Part shown: piece by piece, positions 49,371-60,673 of the stretch
How positions within the stretch are numbered: position 1 is the first letter of the stretch
Layout of the letters: each line of letters opens with the position of its first letter
Assembly (NCBI RefSeq): GCF_001889265.1
Contig: NZ_CP018151.1
Location: 806,001 to 870,000, forward strand
Length of the DNA: 64,000 bases
Direction of reading: 5' to 3'
Origin: Microbacterium sp. 1.5R
Lineage (GTDB): Bacteria; Actinomycetota; Actinomycetes; Actinomycetales; Microbacteriaceae
The notes under the pieces: generated by a model
What the model was told of the DNA's origin: nothing
The model's input: only the letters and a program-made list of their open reading frames with translations
The model's database searches: none
Made by a program: the position numbers and the translations under genes

Positions 49371-49376
49371 TAGGCT
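49371..49376 (+). promoter_or_regulatory. Candidate -10 of leaderless truA
   Basis: TAGGCT ends six bases before GTG 49383. The same hexamer at the same distance precedes acpS. Confidence 0.5.
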
Positions 49377-49382
49377 TTATCC

Positions 49383-50231
49383 GTGCGCATCCGGCTCGAC
49401 ATCGCCTACGACGGCACCCACTTCCGCGGGTGGGCCAAGCAGCCCACCCTGCGCACAGTGCAGGGGACTCTCGAGGCCGCGCTTGCTCGCATCGTCGGCT
49501 CCGAGGTGCAGTTCGTCGTCGCAGGACGGACGGATGCCGGGGTCCACGCCCTGGGTCAGGTCGCGCACGTCGACCTCGACGAGGAGCAGTGGGCCCGCAT
49601 CGAGTCGCGTCAGGGTCGTGCGCCGCAGGACCCTGCGGCGTCGATCGCGCGACGGATGAGGGGAGTGCTCGGCGCCTACCCCGATGCGACCGTCACGCGC
49701 TCGTCCATCGCTCCCGATGGATTCGACGCCCGATTCTCTGCGGTCTGGCGGCGTTACCGCTACCGTCTCGCCGACTCGACGGCGGGGTACGACCCTCTTC
49801 GACGCCACGACACGACCGCGCACCGCGGCGTTCTCGACGACCAGGCGATGGATGCCGCGGCGCGGACGCTCATCGGACTCCACGATTTCGCGGCCTACTG
49901 CAAACCTCGCGAGGAGGCCACGACGATCCGGACGCTCCTCGACTACCGCTGGTCGAGGGACGCCGAGGGTGTGCTGGTCGCCGAGGTGAAGGCCGACGCG
50001 TTCTGCCACAGCATGGTGCGGGCCCTCGTGGGCGCGTGTGTCGCCGTGGGGGAAGGGCGTCTCGACATCGACGATCTGGTCGTGCTGCGCGACGCGCTCA
50101 CCCGCACCAGCGAGTTCAAGGTCCTGGCGGCGCGGGGACTCACGCTCACCGAGGTCGGCTATCCCGCCGACGATCTGCTGTCGACCAGGGCGGAGCAGAC
50201 GCGCGCCCGTCGTGACGGCACGAGCGCATGA
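49383..50231 (+). CDS. truA: tRNA pseudouridine(38-40) synthase
   Basis: This 282-residue enzyme isomerises uridines 38-40 in the anticodon arm of tRNAs. RLDIAYDGTHFRGWAKQPT opens the fold. The catalytic Asp is residue 51 in AGRTDAGVHALGQ. The conserved RYRYRL (residues 121-126) and the DFAAYCKPREEATTIRTL stretch are present. In many actinobacteria truA follows the rplQ ribosomal operon, but here it stands alone before a membrane protein gene that overlaps its stop (ATGA). Confidence 0.95.
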   Translation: MRIRLDIAYDGTHFRGWAKQPTLRTVQGTLEAALARIVGSEVQFVVAGRTDAGVHALGQVAHVDLDEEQWARIESRQGRAPQDPAASIARRMRGVLGAYPDATVTRSSIAPDGFDARFSAVWRRYRYRLADSTAGYDPLRRHDTTAHRGVLDDQAMDAAARTLIGLHDFAAYCKPREEATTIRTLLDYRWSRDAEGVLVAEVKADAFCHSMVRALVGACVAVGEGRLDIDDLVVLRDALTRTSEFKVLAARGLTLTEVGYPADDLLSTRAEQTRARRDGTSA

Positions 50232-51523
50232 GTCGGCGGGCTGCGATGTTCGTCGAAGTCACCTCCCCGGGCTGGGCGTTCTGGCGAGCGCTGGTCGACA
50301 CCTGCATCGGGCTGATCGTCGGCACGCTCTACACGTTCGTCGGCATCATCGTGGTCGGCATCGTGGGGGAGGAGGCGCTGTCATCCCTGTACTGGCAGAT
50401 CGACCTCGACCCTCTGTTCCGAGCGAGCATGGGCGTCTTCCTGCTCGCGGCTGCGCTGCTGGCAGCCCTCGTCCCCGTCGTCGTGGTCGCCGAACGCTTC
50501 GCGGCACTGCGCGCCGTCGAAGCCGCTGCGCTCGAGAACCCGGATGCCGTGCCGCAGCACTCCCTGCGCCAGACGCTGCAGGCGTCACCGGCCGCACTCC
50601 TGCAGAAGACCGGCACGGTGATGTTCTGGTGCGTGGTGGGACTCGGCGCCCTCTTGGCGCTGGGGGTGCTCTTCACGGAAGATCTCCGTGAGGATGCGGT
50701 GAGCTGGGTCGCGCTCCTCGTCATCGCCGTGCTGGCCGCCGGCGCCGCGGCGGTGCGACGACTCGGGCGACGAGCCGTCGAGCGCGTTGGGCCGCGGATG
50801 AGCACGCAGTGGAGCCGGTGGAAGCGGCTGGTGCCGCTCGCGGAAAGGCGCGACGCCGACCGCAGGGACGCGGCGATGCGCACCGTCGTGCCCCGCTGGC
50901 TCGCGGTGCCGAGCGCGCGGACGGTCGGCCGGATCGCGAAGATCCTGCTGACGGCGACGCTCCTCTCGCTCGCGGCCTTCATGCTGTCGGTGTTCATGCG
51001 ACAGCAGTGCCGCACCTGCGACCCGGTCTACTGGGACGAGCCCATCGAGAACGGCATCGATGTGCTGAGCCTGACCAGCGGCGCAGCGATCGCGATGTGC
51101 GCCGCCCTCGGCATCGTCGCCTGGCTCGGGGGAGTCGTCCTGCAGTTCTCGCGCGAGCGCGCGCTGGTGCGGTGGGTCTCTGACGGCCTGCCGCGTCGCG
51201 TCGACACGAGCCTGGTCGAGTCCCTACTCGCGGGCAATCGGTCGATGGTCCGGCTGCAGATCGGTCTGTCCGTGGTCGGGGCGGGTGCTCTCATCGTGGG
51301 CACCGGCGCGATCTGGGCGGACTGGACGGCGATGGACGCACGGTGGCCCCTCGTCGCCGCCGTCGTGCTGATCGCCTCGGGCTTCGTCATCGGCTGGGCG
51401 GATTCGCGCCGACGTCGCAGAGAGCGCCAGCTCGCGCGGGATGCACTGTTCCCCGGCGACGTCGGACGCCGCGGCGACGCGACGACGCGAGGGCGGGCGA
51501 TTGCCACCGGAATCCAAGACTGA
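50228..51523 (+). CDS. Membrane protein of unknown function, 431 residues
   Basis: This is an integral membrane protein with about eight predicted spans, for example LVDTCIGLIVGTLYTFVGII, VFLLAAALLAALVPVVVVAE and MLSVFMRQ. A Cys pair RQQCRTCDPVYWDEP, probably on the outer side, is near residues 258-272. Highly basic loops (WKRLVPLAERRDADRRDAAM) lie inside. The start overlaps the truA stop by four bases. I recognise no named family. The position after truA may be only transcriptional convenience. Confidence 0.7.
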   Translation: MSRRAAMFVEVTSPGWAFWRALVDTCIGLIVGTLYTFVGIIVVGIVGEEALSSLYWQIDLDPLFRASMGVFLLAAALLAALVPVVVVAERFAALRAVEAAALENPDAVPQHSLRQTLQASPAALLQKTGTVMFWCVVGLGALLALGVLFTEDLREDAVSWVALLVIAVLAAGAAAVRRLGRRAVERVGPRMSTQWSRWKRLVPLAERRDADRRDAAMRTVVPRWLAVPSARTVGRIAKILLTATLLSLAAFMLSVFMRQQCRTCDPVYWDEPIENGIDVLSLTSGAAIAMCAALGIVAWLGGVVLQFSRERALVRWVSDGLPRRVDTSLVESLLAGNRSMVRLQIGLSVVGAGALIVGTGAIWADWTAMDARWPLVAAVVLIASGFVIGWADSRRRRRERQLARDALFPGDVGRRGDATTRGRAIATGIQD

Positions 51524-51542
51524 CGCACTACCGTGAAGTGCG

Positions 51543-52211
51543 ATGAAGGTCATCTCGTACAACTTGCAGAAGCACCGCGCCGCAGGAGAGCTCGCGGCGC
51601 TGGTCTCGACGCACGATCCTGACATCCTGTGCCTGCAGGAGTGCGATGTCGCGGACCTGCCGGAGACCATCGGAGACCTCACCCTCGCAGATGCGACACA
51701 GGGCAACCGGCTGGGACTCGCGATGTTCTATCGCGCGAGCGAGTTCCACCTGCAGGGCATCCGCACGATCGAGCTGAAGAAGTCGCTGCACGACCGCATC
51801 GCCAAGCCCGCGCACGAGCGGGTCCTGGGCGCACGGCTGCGGGACATCGACGCGGGGCGCGAGTTCATCGCCGCGTCGTTCCATGCGGCGCCGCTCACGG
51901 CCCTGAACTCCCTGCGGCGGCATCAGATCCGGGCGGCGCTCACCGAGCTGGCGACGCTCGGCGAGGGACTGCCGCAGCTGATGGTCGGCGACTACAACTA
52001 CCCCGTGTTCAAGGAGAACCTCGGTCAGACGATCCGCGAACACGGATACGCGCTGACACTGAGCGACGATCACACCTACACCCGGTACCGCGTGTTCCGC
52101 GGCCACTACGACTTCGCCACCTCTGTCGGCTTCGAGATCCAGCGGGTCACCACGCTCCCGCAGGGGATGAGCGACCACCGTCCGATCCTGGTGACCACCC
52201 GCTTCGACTGA
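51543..52211 (+). CDS. Endonuclease/exonuclease/phosphatase-fold protein
   Basis: This 222-residue single-domain protein has the EEP fold. The N-terminal KVISYNLQKHRA supplies the metal Asn, CLQECDVADLPETIG the metal Glu, AASFHAAPL an inner strand, QLMVGDYNYPVF the active-site Asp-x-Asn and GMSDHRPILVTTRF the catalytic Asp-His pair. All active-site positions of the family are filled. It could cut nucleic acid or a phosphoester; which one is unknown. TACCGT eight bases before ATG 51543 may be its -10. Confidence 0.85.
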   Translation: MKVISYNLQKHRAAGELAALVSTHDPDILCLQECDVADLPETIGDLTLADATQGNRLGLAMFYRASEFHLQGIRTIELKKSLHDRIAKPAHERVLGARLRDIDAGREFIAASFHAAPLTALNSLRRHQIRAALTELATLGEGLPQLMVGDYNYPVFKENLGQTIREHGYALTLSDDHTYTRYRVFRGHYDFATSVGFEIQRVTTLPQGMSDHRPILVTTRFD

Positions 52212-52229
52212 CCGCCGACCGGCCCGGTT

Positions 52230-52258
52230 TGGGAGAACGCTCGGAATGACGTAAGCTG
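52230..52258 (+). promoter_or_regulatory. Predicted rplM promoter
   Basis: TTGGGA (52230-52235) and TAAGCT (52253-52258) are spaced by 17 bases. Transcription from near 52265 gives a leader of about 125 bases. Confidence 0.65.
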
Positions 52259-52312
52259 TCACTTTGGTACTCGACTGCCGAGTGCCACGAACGTGAGCCC
52301 TCCACTGGCGTG

Positions 52313-52332
52313 TTCCTCCCTGTAGGGAAGAA
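52313..52332 (+). promoter_or_regulatory. Hairpin in the rplM-rpsI leader
   Basis: TTCCTCCCT (52313-52321) pairs with AGGGAAGAA (52324-52332) with one mismatch. Flanking CCACT/AGTGG can close a longer stem around it, and ACTCG/CGAGT forms another hairpin at 52269-52283. A structured leader on a ribosomal protein operon may allow feedback by L13; no known motif is recognised. Confidence 0.5.
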
Positions 52333-52388
52333 CCACCCCGGAGTGGGATTCACGAACTTCTCCGTTCGAACAAGAAAGCAGCACTATC

Positions 52389-52835
52389 GTGACGCGCACT
52401 TACACCCCTAAGGCCGGCGAGGTCCAGCGTGACTGGGTCGTCATCGACGCCACTGACGTCGTTCTCGGCCGTCTGGCCTCGCACGCCGCTACGCTCCTGC
52501 GTGGCAAGCACAAGCCCACCTTCGCCAACCACATCGACTCGGGTGACTTCGTCATCATCGTGAACGCCGACAAGGTCGCGCTCACCGGTCAGAAGCTCCA
52601 GAAGAAGCTGGCCTACCGCCACTCGGGTTACCCGGGCGGCCTGAAGTCGGTCACCTACGCCGAGCTCATGGAGAAGAACCCGGTCCGTGCTGTCGAGAAG
52701 GCCATCCGTGGCATGCTCCCCAAGAACAGCATCGGCCGTCAGCAGCTGTCGAAGCTCAAGGTCTACGTCGGTGGAGAGCACCCGCACGCCGCTCAGCAGC
52801 CGAAGACGTACACCCTCGACCAGGTCGCCCAGTAA
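52389..52835 (+). CDS. rplM: 50S ribosomal protein L13
   Basis: This 148-residue ribosomal protein starts at GTG 52389. Typical segments are [40 protein letters not shown] and [15 protein letters not shown], with the closing [15 protein letters not shown]. It forms an operon with rpsI, 27 bases downstream, and probably glmM. Confidence 0.98.
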   Translation: MTRTYTPKAGEVQRDWVVIDATDVVLGRLASHAATLLRGKHKPTFANHIDSGDFVIIVNADKVALTGQKLQKKLAYRHSGYPGGLKSVTYAELMEKNPVRAVEKAIRGMLPKNSIGRQQLSKLKVYVGGEHPHAAQQPKTYTLDQVAQ

Positions 52836-52862
52836 GCGCCGTAAAGACTTAAGGACATACTC

Positions 52863-53348
52863 GTGGCTGACATCCAGGACACCACCGAAAACCCCCAGAA
52901 CTTCTCGACGTCGACTCCCGAGACCGACGCAGTCGAGGCGGCTCCCCGCCCCGTGCTGAGCGTCCCGGGTGCCGCTGTCGGCCGTCGCAAGCAGGCCATC
53001 GCCCGCGTGCGTCTCGTCCCCGGCTCGGGAACGATCACGGTCAACGGCCGCACGCTCGAGGACTACTTCCCGAACAAGCTGCACCAGCAGCTGATCAACG
53101 ACCCGTTCACCATCCTCAACCTCGCCGGCGGCTACGACGTCATCGCGCGCATCTCGGGCGGTGGCCCCTCGGGCCAGGCCGGTGCACTGCGTCTCGGCAT
53201 CGCTCGTTCGCTCAACGGCATCGACGAGGAGAACAACCGTCCGACCCTGAAGAAGGCCGGCTTCCTGTCGCGCGATGCTCGCGTCAAGGAGCGTAAGAAG
53301 GCTGGACTCAAGAAGGCCCGCAAGGCGCCTCAGTACTCGAAGCGTTAA
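52863..53348 (+). CDS. rpsI: 30S ribosomal protein S9
   Basis: This 161-residue protein starts at GTG 52863. The first 37 residues ([20 protein letters not shown]) are the acidic extension found on many actinobacterial S9 proteins. The core follows ([20 protein letters not shown]). The C-terminus ends [12 protein letters not shown], the tail that contacts the P-site tRNA. Confidence 0.98.
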   Translation: MADIQDTTENPQNFSTSTPETDAVEAAPRPVLSVPGAAVGRRKQAIARVRLVPGSGTITVNGRTLEDYFPNKLHQQLINDPFTILNLAGGYDVIARISGGGPSGQAGALRLGIARSLNGIDEENNRPTLKKAGFLSRDARVKERKKAGLKKARKAPQYSKR

Positions 53349-53362
53349 GGTCCACCGCTCCG

Positions 53363-54721
53363 ATGCCGATCTTTGGCACGGACGGCGTGCGAGGGCTTGC
53401 CAATGGCATCCTCACCGCCGACCTCGCGCTCACCCTGGCCCAGGCGACTGCTGTCGTCCTGGGCCAGGGCCGTACTGCGGAGGCTCGTAAAGCCGAAGGC
53501 AAGCGACTCACTGCAGTCGTGGCCCGCGACCCCCGAGTCTCCGGTCACTTCCTGACAGCTGCCGTCTCCGCAGGACTCGCATCCTCCGGCGTCGACGTGC
53601 TCGAGGCCGGAGTGATCCCGACGCCGGCTCTCGCGTTCCTCGTCGCCGACCGCGACGCCGACTTCGGTGTGATGATCTCGGCCTCGCACAACGCGGCACC
53701 CGACAACGGGATCAAGATCTTCGCGCGCGGCGGCGTGAAGCTGCCCGATGTCGTCGAGCAGCGGATCGAAGAGGCCATGGCCGGCGAGAAGCTGCGTCCG
53801 ACCGGTGCCGGCGTGGGCAGGATCATCCGATTCTCCGACGCCGAAGACCGCTACGTCGTCCACCTGCTCGGCTCGCTGCCGAACCGACTCAACGGCATCA
53901 AGGTCGTGCTCGACTGCGCCCACGGCGCCGCATCCGGCGTCTCGCCGGAGACCTTCCGCGATGCCGGGGCCGATGTCACCGTGATCGGTGCCGATCCGGA
54001 CGGCTGGAACATCAACGACGGCGTCGGTTCGACGCACCTCGACCAGCTCGCCGAGGCTGTCGTCCGTCTCGGTGCCGACATCGGGATCGCACATGACGGC
54101 GATGCCGATCGATGCCTGGCTGTCGACGCTCAGGGCAACGTCATCGACGGCGATCAGATCATGGCGATCCTCGCGGTCGCGATGAAGGAACGCGGTCACC
54201 TCACCGACGACACCCTCGTCGCCACCGTGATGAGCAATCTCGGTCTGCACATCGCCATGCGCGAGCAGGGGATCACGGTTCGACAGACCGCGGTGGGCGA
54301 CCGCTACGTCCTCGAGGACATGAACCGGGGCGGCTACGCCCTGGGCGGAGAGCAGTCCGGACACGTCATCATGAGCGAGTTCGCGACCACCGGTGACGGT
54401 CTGCTCACAGGGCTCCACCTCGTCGCCGAGATGGCGCGCCAGAACAAGACGATCGCCGAGCTCGCGAGCGTGATGACCGTCTACCCGCAGGTGCTGATCA
54501 ACGTCCGCGACGTCGACAAGGACGCGCTCGAGTCCGATGCCGTCGTGCAGCAGGCCGTTCGCGAGGTCGCAGCCGAACTCGGCGAGACGGGCCGGGTGCT
54601 CCTGCGCAAGTCGGGCACCGAGGCGCTCGTCCGAGTCATGGTCGAGGCACCGGATGCGGAATCCGCGCAGTCGTACGCGGACCGCCTCGTCGATGTGGTG
54701 CGGGAGCGCCTCTCCCTCTGA
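53363..54721 (+). CDS. glmM: Phosphoglucosamine mutase
   Basis: This 452-residue enzyme converts glucosamine-6-phosphate to glucosamine-1-phosphate for UDP-GlcNAc and peptidoglycan. The N-terminal [11 protein letters not shown], the active-site serine loop [13 protein letters not shown] (Ser108 is phosphorylated), the metal loop [13 protein letters not shown], the sugar-binding GGEQSGHVI and the phosphate-binding [12 protein letters not shown] are all present. It follows rpsI by 14 bases. glmS, which makes its substrate, lies 2 kb downstream. Confidence 0.97.
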   Translation: MPIFGTDGVRGLANGILTADLALTLAQATAVVLGQGRTAEARKAEGKRLTAVVARDPRVSGHFLTAAVSAGLASSGVDVLEAGVIPTPALAFLVADRDADFGVMISASHNAAPDNGIKIFARGGVKLPDVVEQRIEEAMAGEKLRPTGAGVGRIIRFSDAEDRYVVHLLGSLPNRLNGIKVVLDCAHGAASGVSPETFRDAGADVTVIGADPDGWNINDGVGSTHLDQLAEAVVRLGADIGIAHDGDADRCLAVDAQGNVIDGDQIMAILAVAMKERGHLTDDTLVATVMSNLGLHIAMREQGITVRQTAVGDRYVLEDMNRGGYALGGEQSGHVIMSEFATTGDGLLTGLHLVAEMARQNKTIAELASVMTVYPQVLINVRDVDKDALESDAVVQQAVREVAAELGETGRVLLRKSGTEALVRVMVEAPDAESAQSYADRLVDVVRERLSL

Positions 54722-54727
54722 ACCGTC

Positions 54728-54774
54728 GAGCGCGCCGTGCGGCACCGACCCCTGGTCAGTCGCGCGGCGCGCTC
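54728..54774. terminator. Possible terminator between convergent glmM and ppx-like gene
   Basis: GAGCGCGCCG (54728-54737) pairs with CGGCGCGCTC (54765-54774) with a 27-base loop. The right arm lies inside the end of the minus-strand gene, so the structure may be fortuitous. Confidence 0.4.
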
Positions 54775-55700
54775 CAGTTCAACTGCTCGATGTATCTCAG
54801 CAGCACGCCCTCGCGCAGAGCCCACGGCGACACTTCGAGCTCATCGACGTCGAGCGCCGTCATGGCCGTGTGCAGCGATACCGCGGCGGCGACGATCTGG
54901 AACGTGCGATCCGCCGTGATCCCGGGCAGCTCCTGCCGCGCGGATGCGGGCAGGCGAGCGAGTCGAGGGATCCACGATCCCAGCGCTGCTCGCGGCAGCA
55001 CCATGCGCTGGATCCCCGACCAGCCGGGAACCGGATAGCCGGCCAGTCGAGCCAGAGATCGGATCGCCTTCGAGGAGCCGACGACGTGATCGGGCCGCGG
55101 GAGCGCGGTGAATCGGGGAAGCACCTCGGCAAGGGTGGCGCTCGCGTGCTCGCGAAGCCGCTCGACGTCGTCTTCGCCCGGCGGGTCCTGCGGAAGGAAC
55201 TGCACGGTCATCCGACCGGCTCCGAGTGGGACGGATGCCGCGGCGTCGGGAAGCTCGTCACCGCCCGCCGCGACCTCGAGCGATCCGCCGCCGATGTCGA
55301 GGAGAAGGAGCTGGCCGGCCGACCAGCCGAACCAGCGCCGAACGGCGAGGAAGGTGAGTTCGGCCTCGGTCTCTCCATCGAGCACCTGCAGAGGCTGGCC
55401 GAGGGCGGCTTCGATGCGGGCGATCACGTCGGCACCGTTCCGGGCGTCGCGCACCGCACTCGTCGCGGTGGCGAGCAGCTCATCGACCCGCTCGGCTTCC
55501 GCGACCGCGCGCGCCTGGGCCACGGCCGCTTCGAGTGCGCGCACCCCCTCTTCCGAGATCGATCCGTCATCCGTGAGGTAGCGCATCAGGCGCAGGACGG
55601 TGCGGTCGCTGGTGGTCGCCAGCGGCCTGCCGCCGGGCCGGACATCGGCGGCGAGCATGTGGACGGTGTTGGAACCGATGTCGAGTACTCCCAGGCGCAC
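54756..55700 (-). CDS. Ppx/GppA-family phosphatase
   Basis: This 314-residue member of the exopolyphosphatase / pppGpp phosphatase family starts at GTG 55700 on the minus strand. The first phosphate loop reads VLDIGSNTVHMLAADV, the second LLLDIGGGSLEVAAG near residues 132-146. The last reads LDVDELEVSPWALREGVLLR, as in actinobacterial short Ppx1-type enzymes. It probably degrades polyphosphate or guanosine pentaphosphate. It is divergent from coaA and convergent with glmM. Confidence 0.92.
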   Translation of the reverse strand: MRLGVLDIGSNTVHMLAADVRPGGRPLATTSDRTVLRLMRYLTDDGSISEEGVRALEAAVAQARAVAEAERVDELLATATSAVRDARNGADVIARIEAALGQPLQVLDGETEAELTFLAVRRWFGWSAGQLLLLDIGGGSLEVAAGGDELPDAAASVPLGAGRMTVQFLPQDPPGEDDVERLREHASATLAEVLPRFTALPRPDHVVGSSKAIRSLARLAGYPVPGWSGIQRMVLPRAALGSWIPRLARLPASARQELPGITADRTFQIVAAAVSLHTAMTALDVDELEVSPWALREGVLLRYIEQLNWSAPRD

Positions 55701-55724
55701 GGATAGAGACTACTCGTGCGCCGT

Positions 55725-55730
55725 TACGAT
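55725..55730 (+). promoter_or_regulatory. Candidate -10 of leaderless coaA
   Basis: TACGAT ends six bases before GTG 55737, which supports that start over GTG 55716. Confidence 0.4.
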
Positions 55731-55736
55731 GTATCC

Positions 55737-56681
55737 GTGACCACTGCCGACCCCACGCTGCCGCTGTCTCCGTATCGCGAGATCGGGCGCGATGAATGGG
55801 CGCGATTGGCGGCGGGACTCGACCAGCCGCTCACCGAGACCGAGGTCGTCGAACTCCGGGGCATCGGCGACCGGCTCGACCTCGCCGAGGTGCGCGAGGT
55901 CTATCTGCCGCTCAGTCGACTGCTGAGCCTCTACGCGACGGCCACCAAGCGTCTGGGCGCCGCGACCAGCTCGTTCCTTCAGGAGGACGATTCCACGACC
56001 CCGTTCGTGGTCGGAGTCGCCGGCTCCGTCGCCGTCGGAAAGTCGACGATCGCCCGTCTGCTGCGCGAGCTGATGAGCCGCTGGCCGGGCACCCCTCGCG
56101 TCGAGCTCGTGACGACGGACGGGTTCCTGTATTCGAATGCCGAGCTCGAGCGCAGGGGGCTGATGGAGCGCAAGGGTTTTCCGGAGTCCTACGACCGGAG
56201 GGCGCTGCTCGAGTTCCTCACCGAGGTGAAAAGCGGTGCGGCAGAGGTGCGGGCGCCGTTCTACTCGCACATGCGCTACGACATCGTCCCCGACGCCCAT
56301 GTGGTCGTCCGTCGCCCCGACGTCGTGATCGTCGAGGGCCTAAACGTCCTCCAGCCGCCGCCCGCCCCCAATGACGTGGCCGTCAGCGACCTCTTCGACT
56401 TCTCGATCTTCGTCGACGCCGACACCTCGCACATCGAGAAGTGGTACGTCGATCGGTTCCTCGCACTGCGCCAGGGCGCGTTCTCGAATCCCTCGTCCTA
56501 CTTCAACGTCTTCGCCCACCTGACCGATGACGAGGCGATCACGACGGCTCTCGGCTATTGGAACGAGATCAACATGCCGAACCTGGTCGAGAACGTGATG
56601 CCGACCAAGCATCGCGCGCGTCTCGTGCTCAACAAGGGCGTCGACCACAGCGTCGAGAGCGTGCTCCTGCGGAAGCTCTGA
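55737..56681 (+). CDS. coaA: Pantothenate kinase, type I
   Basis: This 314-residue enzyme makes 4'-phosphopantothenate, the first committed step of coenzyme A synthesis. I chose GTG 55737 ([20 protein letters not shown]) because the -10-like TACGAT stands six bases before it. GTG 55716 would add seven residues and overlap that element. The P-loop [17 protein letters not shown] is at about residues 93-109. [28 protein letters not shown]-type [11 protein letters not shown] and [10 protein letters not shown] are all typical of bacterial CoaA. CoA supplies the cofactor for AcpS encoded 2 kb downstream. Confidence 0.95.
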   Translation: MTTADPTLPLSPYREIGRDEWARLAAGLDQPLTETEVVELRGIGDRLDLAEVREVYLPLSRLLSLYATATKRLGAATSSFLQEDDSTTPFVVGVAGSVAVGKSTIARLLRELMSRWPGTPRVELVTTDGFLYSNAELERRGLMERKGFPESYDRRALLEFLTEVKSGAAEVRAPFYSHMRYDIVPDAHVVVRRPDVVIVEGLNVLQPPPAPNDVAVSDLFDFSIFVDADTSHIEKWYVDRFLALRQGAFSNPSSYFNVFAHLTDDEAITTALGYWNEINMPNLVENVMPTKHRARLVLNKGVDHSVESVLLRKL

Positions 56682-56737
56682 CCGGTCGGCTATTTCGTTC
56701 GGAACCTTCGCAAAAAGCCCGCCTTACTCTTGACGAC

Positions 56738-58585
<1,848 letters not shown>

Positions 58586-58684
58586 GCGTCGTCGGCCTCC
58601 GGAGGCGGCTCGTCGAGACACGTCACCCATCCGGGGCACGGGCGCCGTGCAGAGGCTGGGCCGACCGATTCGGGATGCCGCGAC

Positions 58685-58690
58685 TAGGCT
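58685..58690 (+). promoter_or_regulatory. Candidate -10 of leaderless acpS
   Basis: TAGGCT ends six bases before GTG 58697, identical in sequence and spacing to the element before truA. Confidence 0.5.
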
Positions 58691-58696
58691 GAACTG

Positions 58697-59056
58697 GTGA
58701 TCATCGGGACCGGCATCGACCTCGTGGACATCCCGCGGTTCGAGCGGACGATGGAGCGCACGCCGCGGCTTCTGGAGCGGCTGTTCGCGCCGGGGGAGCG
58801 GGGTCTCCGGCTGCCGTCGCTCGCCGCGCGCTATGCCGCGAAGGAAGCGCTGATCAAGACGCTCGGCGGCTCTGACGGCGTGCACTGGATCGAGATCGAG
58901 ATCGCCTCCGAGGCATCCGGCCGCCCGCATTTCGTGCTCTCCGGTTCCACCGCCGACGTCGTCGCAGAGCGCGGGATCACCCGACTGCACCTGACCCTCA
59001 CCCATGACGCGGGGCTCGCCGCAGCGTTCGTGGTCGCCGAAGGAGAGCCGCTGTGA
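58697..59056 (+). CDS. acpS: Holo-[acyl-carrier-protein] synthase
   Basis: This 119-residue enzyme transfers phosphopantetheine from CoA to acyl carrier protein. IIGTGIDLVDIPRFERTMER has the metal Asp, and LAARYAAKEALIKTLGG has the catalytic Glu and Lys. LHLTLTHDAGLAAAFVVAEG is the C-terminal strand pair. The start is GTG 58697. The stop overlaps the GTG of alr, so the two are coupled. Confidence 0.95.
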   Translation: MIIGTGIDLVDIPRFERTMERTPRLLERLFAPGERGLRLPSLAARYAAKEALIKTLGGSDGVHWIEIEIASEASGRPHFVLSGSTADVVAERGITRLHLTLTHDAGLAAAFVVAEGEPL

Positions 59057-60159
59057 CCGTTCCGTTCCGCGAAGCCCGCATCGAGCTGGATGCCATCAGC
59101 GACAACGTCCGCCATTTCCGCAGACTCACCGGCGTGCAGGTCATCGCCGTCGTGAAGGCGAACGCCTACGGCCACGGGGCTGCCGCGGCTGCCGTCGCCG
59201 CCCTCGCCGGGGGTGCCACTCGTCTGGGGGTCGCCGAGATCCCTGAGGCGCTCGAACTTCGTCGTCAGGGCATCACCGCTCCGATCGTCGCCTGGCTGCA
59301 CGCGCCGGGCGAGCGTTTCGACCAGGCTGCGGCGCACGACATCGAGGTGGGAATCTCGTCGTTCGACCAGCTCGAAGCGGCGGGAGCGGTCGCCTCGGTC
59401 GACCGCCCGGTCGGCGTGCACCTCAAGTTCGAGACCGGGCTGTCGCGCAACGGCATCGCCCCGGCGGACTGGCGTCGTGTGCTCGCCGAAGCCGCGCGCC
59501 TCGAACGCATCGGGCGGCTGCGCATCGTCGGGCTCTTCAGCCACCTCTCGAACACGTCGCCCCAGGACGACCGTGAGGCACTCGCGAAGTTCGAGGAGGC
59601 GGTCACGGCGGCGGCGTCGTTCGGCATCCATCCCGAGATCCGGCACATCGCGGCGACAGCGGCCGCGATCGACCTTCCGGAGATGCGTCTGGACGCCGTG
59701 CGCATCGGCATCGGTATCTACGGCCTCTCGCCGTTCGACGACCGCTCTTCTGCGGAGCTGGGGCTTCGCCCGGCCATGACGCTGCGGGGGGCGATCGCCG
59801 CCGTCCGCCGCGTGCCGGCCGGCGCCGGGGTGTCGTACGGATACGACCACCGCACCTCCCGTGACACGACGCTGGTGCTCGTCCCGCTGGGATACGCCGA
59901 CGGCGTGCCGCGCCACGCATCCGGGCGCCTGCCCGTATCGATCGCCGGGCGCCGATACACGAACGTCGGCCGCATCGCCATGGATCAGTTCGTCGTGGAC
60001 GTCGGGGACGCCCCGGTGTCGATCGGCGACGAGGTCGTGCTGTTCGGCGACCCGACGCTCGGCGTGCCCTCGGCATCGGAGTGGGCGAACGCCGCATCGA
60101 CCATCGACTACGAGATCGTAACGCGCATCGGCGCCCGTGTCCCCCGGCGGTCGGCATGA
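59053..60159 (+). CDS. alr: Alanine racemase
   Basis: This 368-residue PLP enzyme makes D-alanine for peptidoglycan. The cofactor Lys is residue 35 in AVVKANAYGHG. The second catalytic residue, Tyr, is in AGVSYGYDHRTSRD near residue 263. The usual VRIGIGIYGLSP and RIAMDQFVVDVGD blocks are present. It overlaps acpS at its start and tsaE at its end, as part of a run of tightly packed genes from acpS to tsaD. Confidence 0.96.
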   Translation: MTVPFREARIELDAISDNVRHFRRLTGVQVIAVVKANAYGHGAAAAAVAALAGGATRLGVAEIPEALELRRQGITAPIVAWLHAPGERFDQAAAHDIEVGISSFDQLEAAGAVASVDRPVGVHLKFETGLSRNGIAPADWRRVLAEAARLERIGRLRIVGLFSHLSNTSPQDDREALAKFEEAVTAAASFGIHPEIRHIAATAAAIDLPEMRLDAVRIGIGIYGLSPFDDRSSAELGLRPAMTLRGAIAAVRRVPAGAGVSYGYDHRTSRDTTLVLVPLGYADGVPRHASGRLPVSIAGRRYTNVGRIAMDQFVVDVGDAPVSIGDEVVLFGDPTLGVPSASEWANAASTIDYEIVTRIGARVPRRSA

Positions 60160-60653
60160 GCGTCGACCCGTCCTTCCTGGGGCGCCGCGAGATCGAGACC
60201 TCGGACGCGATGGAGCAGCTCGGCTTCCGCATCGGCGAGCAGCTCGAAGCGGGCGACCTGCTGATCCTCACCGGCCCGCTCGGCGCAGGCAAGACGACGT
60301 TCACCCGCGGACTCGCGGAGGGTCTGGGCGTACGCGGCCCCGTGCAGAGCCCCACCTTCGTGATCGCCCGCACGCACCCGTCGCTCGTCGGACGCGCGCC
60401 GCTCGTGCACGTCGACGCCTACCGGCTCGGTTCAGGGGCAGAGCTCGACGATCTCGATCTCGACCTCGCACGATCGGTCGTGGTGATCGAGTGGGGACGC
60501 GGGATGGCCGAGGACCTGGCCGAGACCTGGTGGGACATCGAGCTGGAGCGTCCCGTCGGCGGCGACGACGAGCTCGACCCCTCGGAGCTCGACGCCGACG
60601 CACCGCGGCACGTGTCGATCACGCGTGGCGGACGCTCAGCGATCACCGGCTGA
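60156..60653 (+). CDS. tsaE: tRNA t6A biosynthesis ATPase TsaE
   Basis: This 165-residue P-loop protein is needed with TsaB and TsaD to make threonylcarbamoyladenosine at position 37 of ANN-decoding tRNAs. ATG 60156 overlaps the alr stop. Walker A GPLGAGKTT is at residues 40-48, followed by the family's RGPVQSPTFVIARTHP and HVDAYRLGSGAELDDLDLD, then VVIEWGRGMAEDL. The acidic C-terminal stretch (GGDDELDPSELDADAP) is an addition common in this group. Confidence 0.94.
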   Translation: MSVDPSFLGRREIETSDAMEQLGFRIGEQLEAGDLLILTGPLGAGKTTFTRGLAEGLGVRGPVQSPTFVIARTHPSLVGRAPLVHVDAYRLGSGAELDDLDLDLARSVVVIEWGRGMAEDLAETWWDIELERPVGGDDELDPSELDADAPRHVSITRGGRSAITG

Positions 60654-60661
60654 ACGACGAC

Positions 60662-60667
60662 TACCCT
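60662..60667 (+). promoter_or_regulatory. Candidate -10 of leaderless tsaB
   Basis: TACCCT ends six bases before GTG 60674. GGAGAGG also lies just before the GTG, so ordinary initiation from an operon message is equally possible. Confidence 0.3.
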
Positions 60668-60673
60668 GGAGAG

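Noticed and set aside
56682..56737. glmS ribozyme upstream of glmS
   Set aside because: The gap is only 56 bases, too short for the ribozyme, and actinobacteria are not known to use it.
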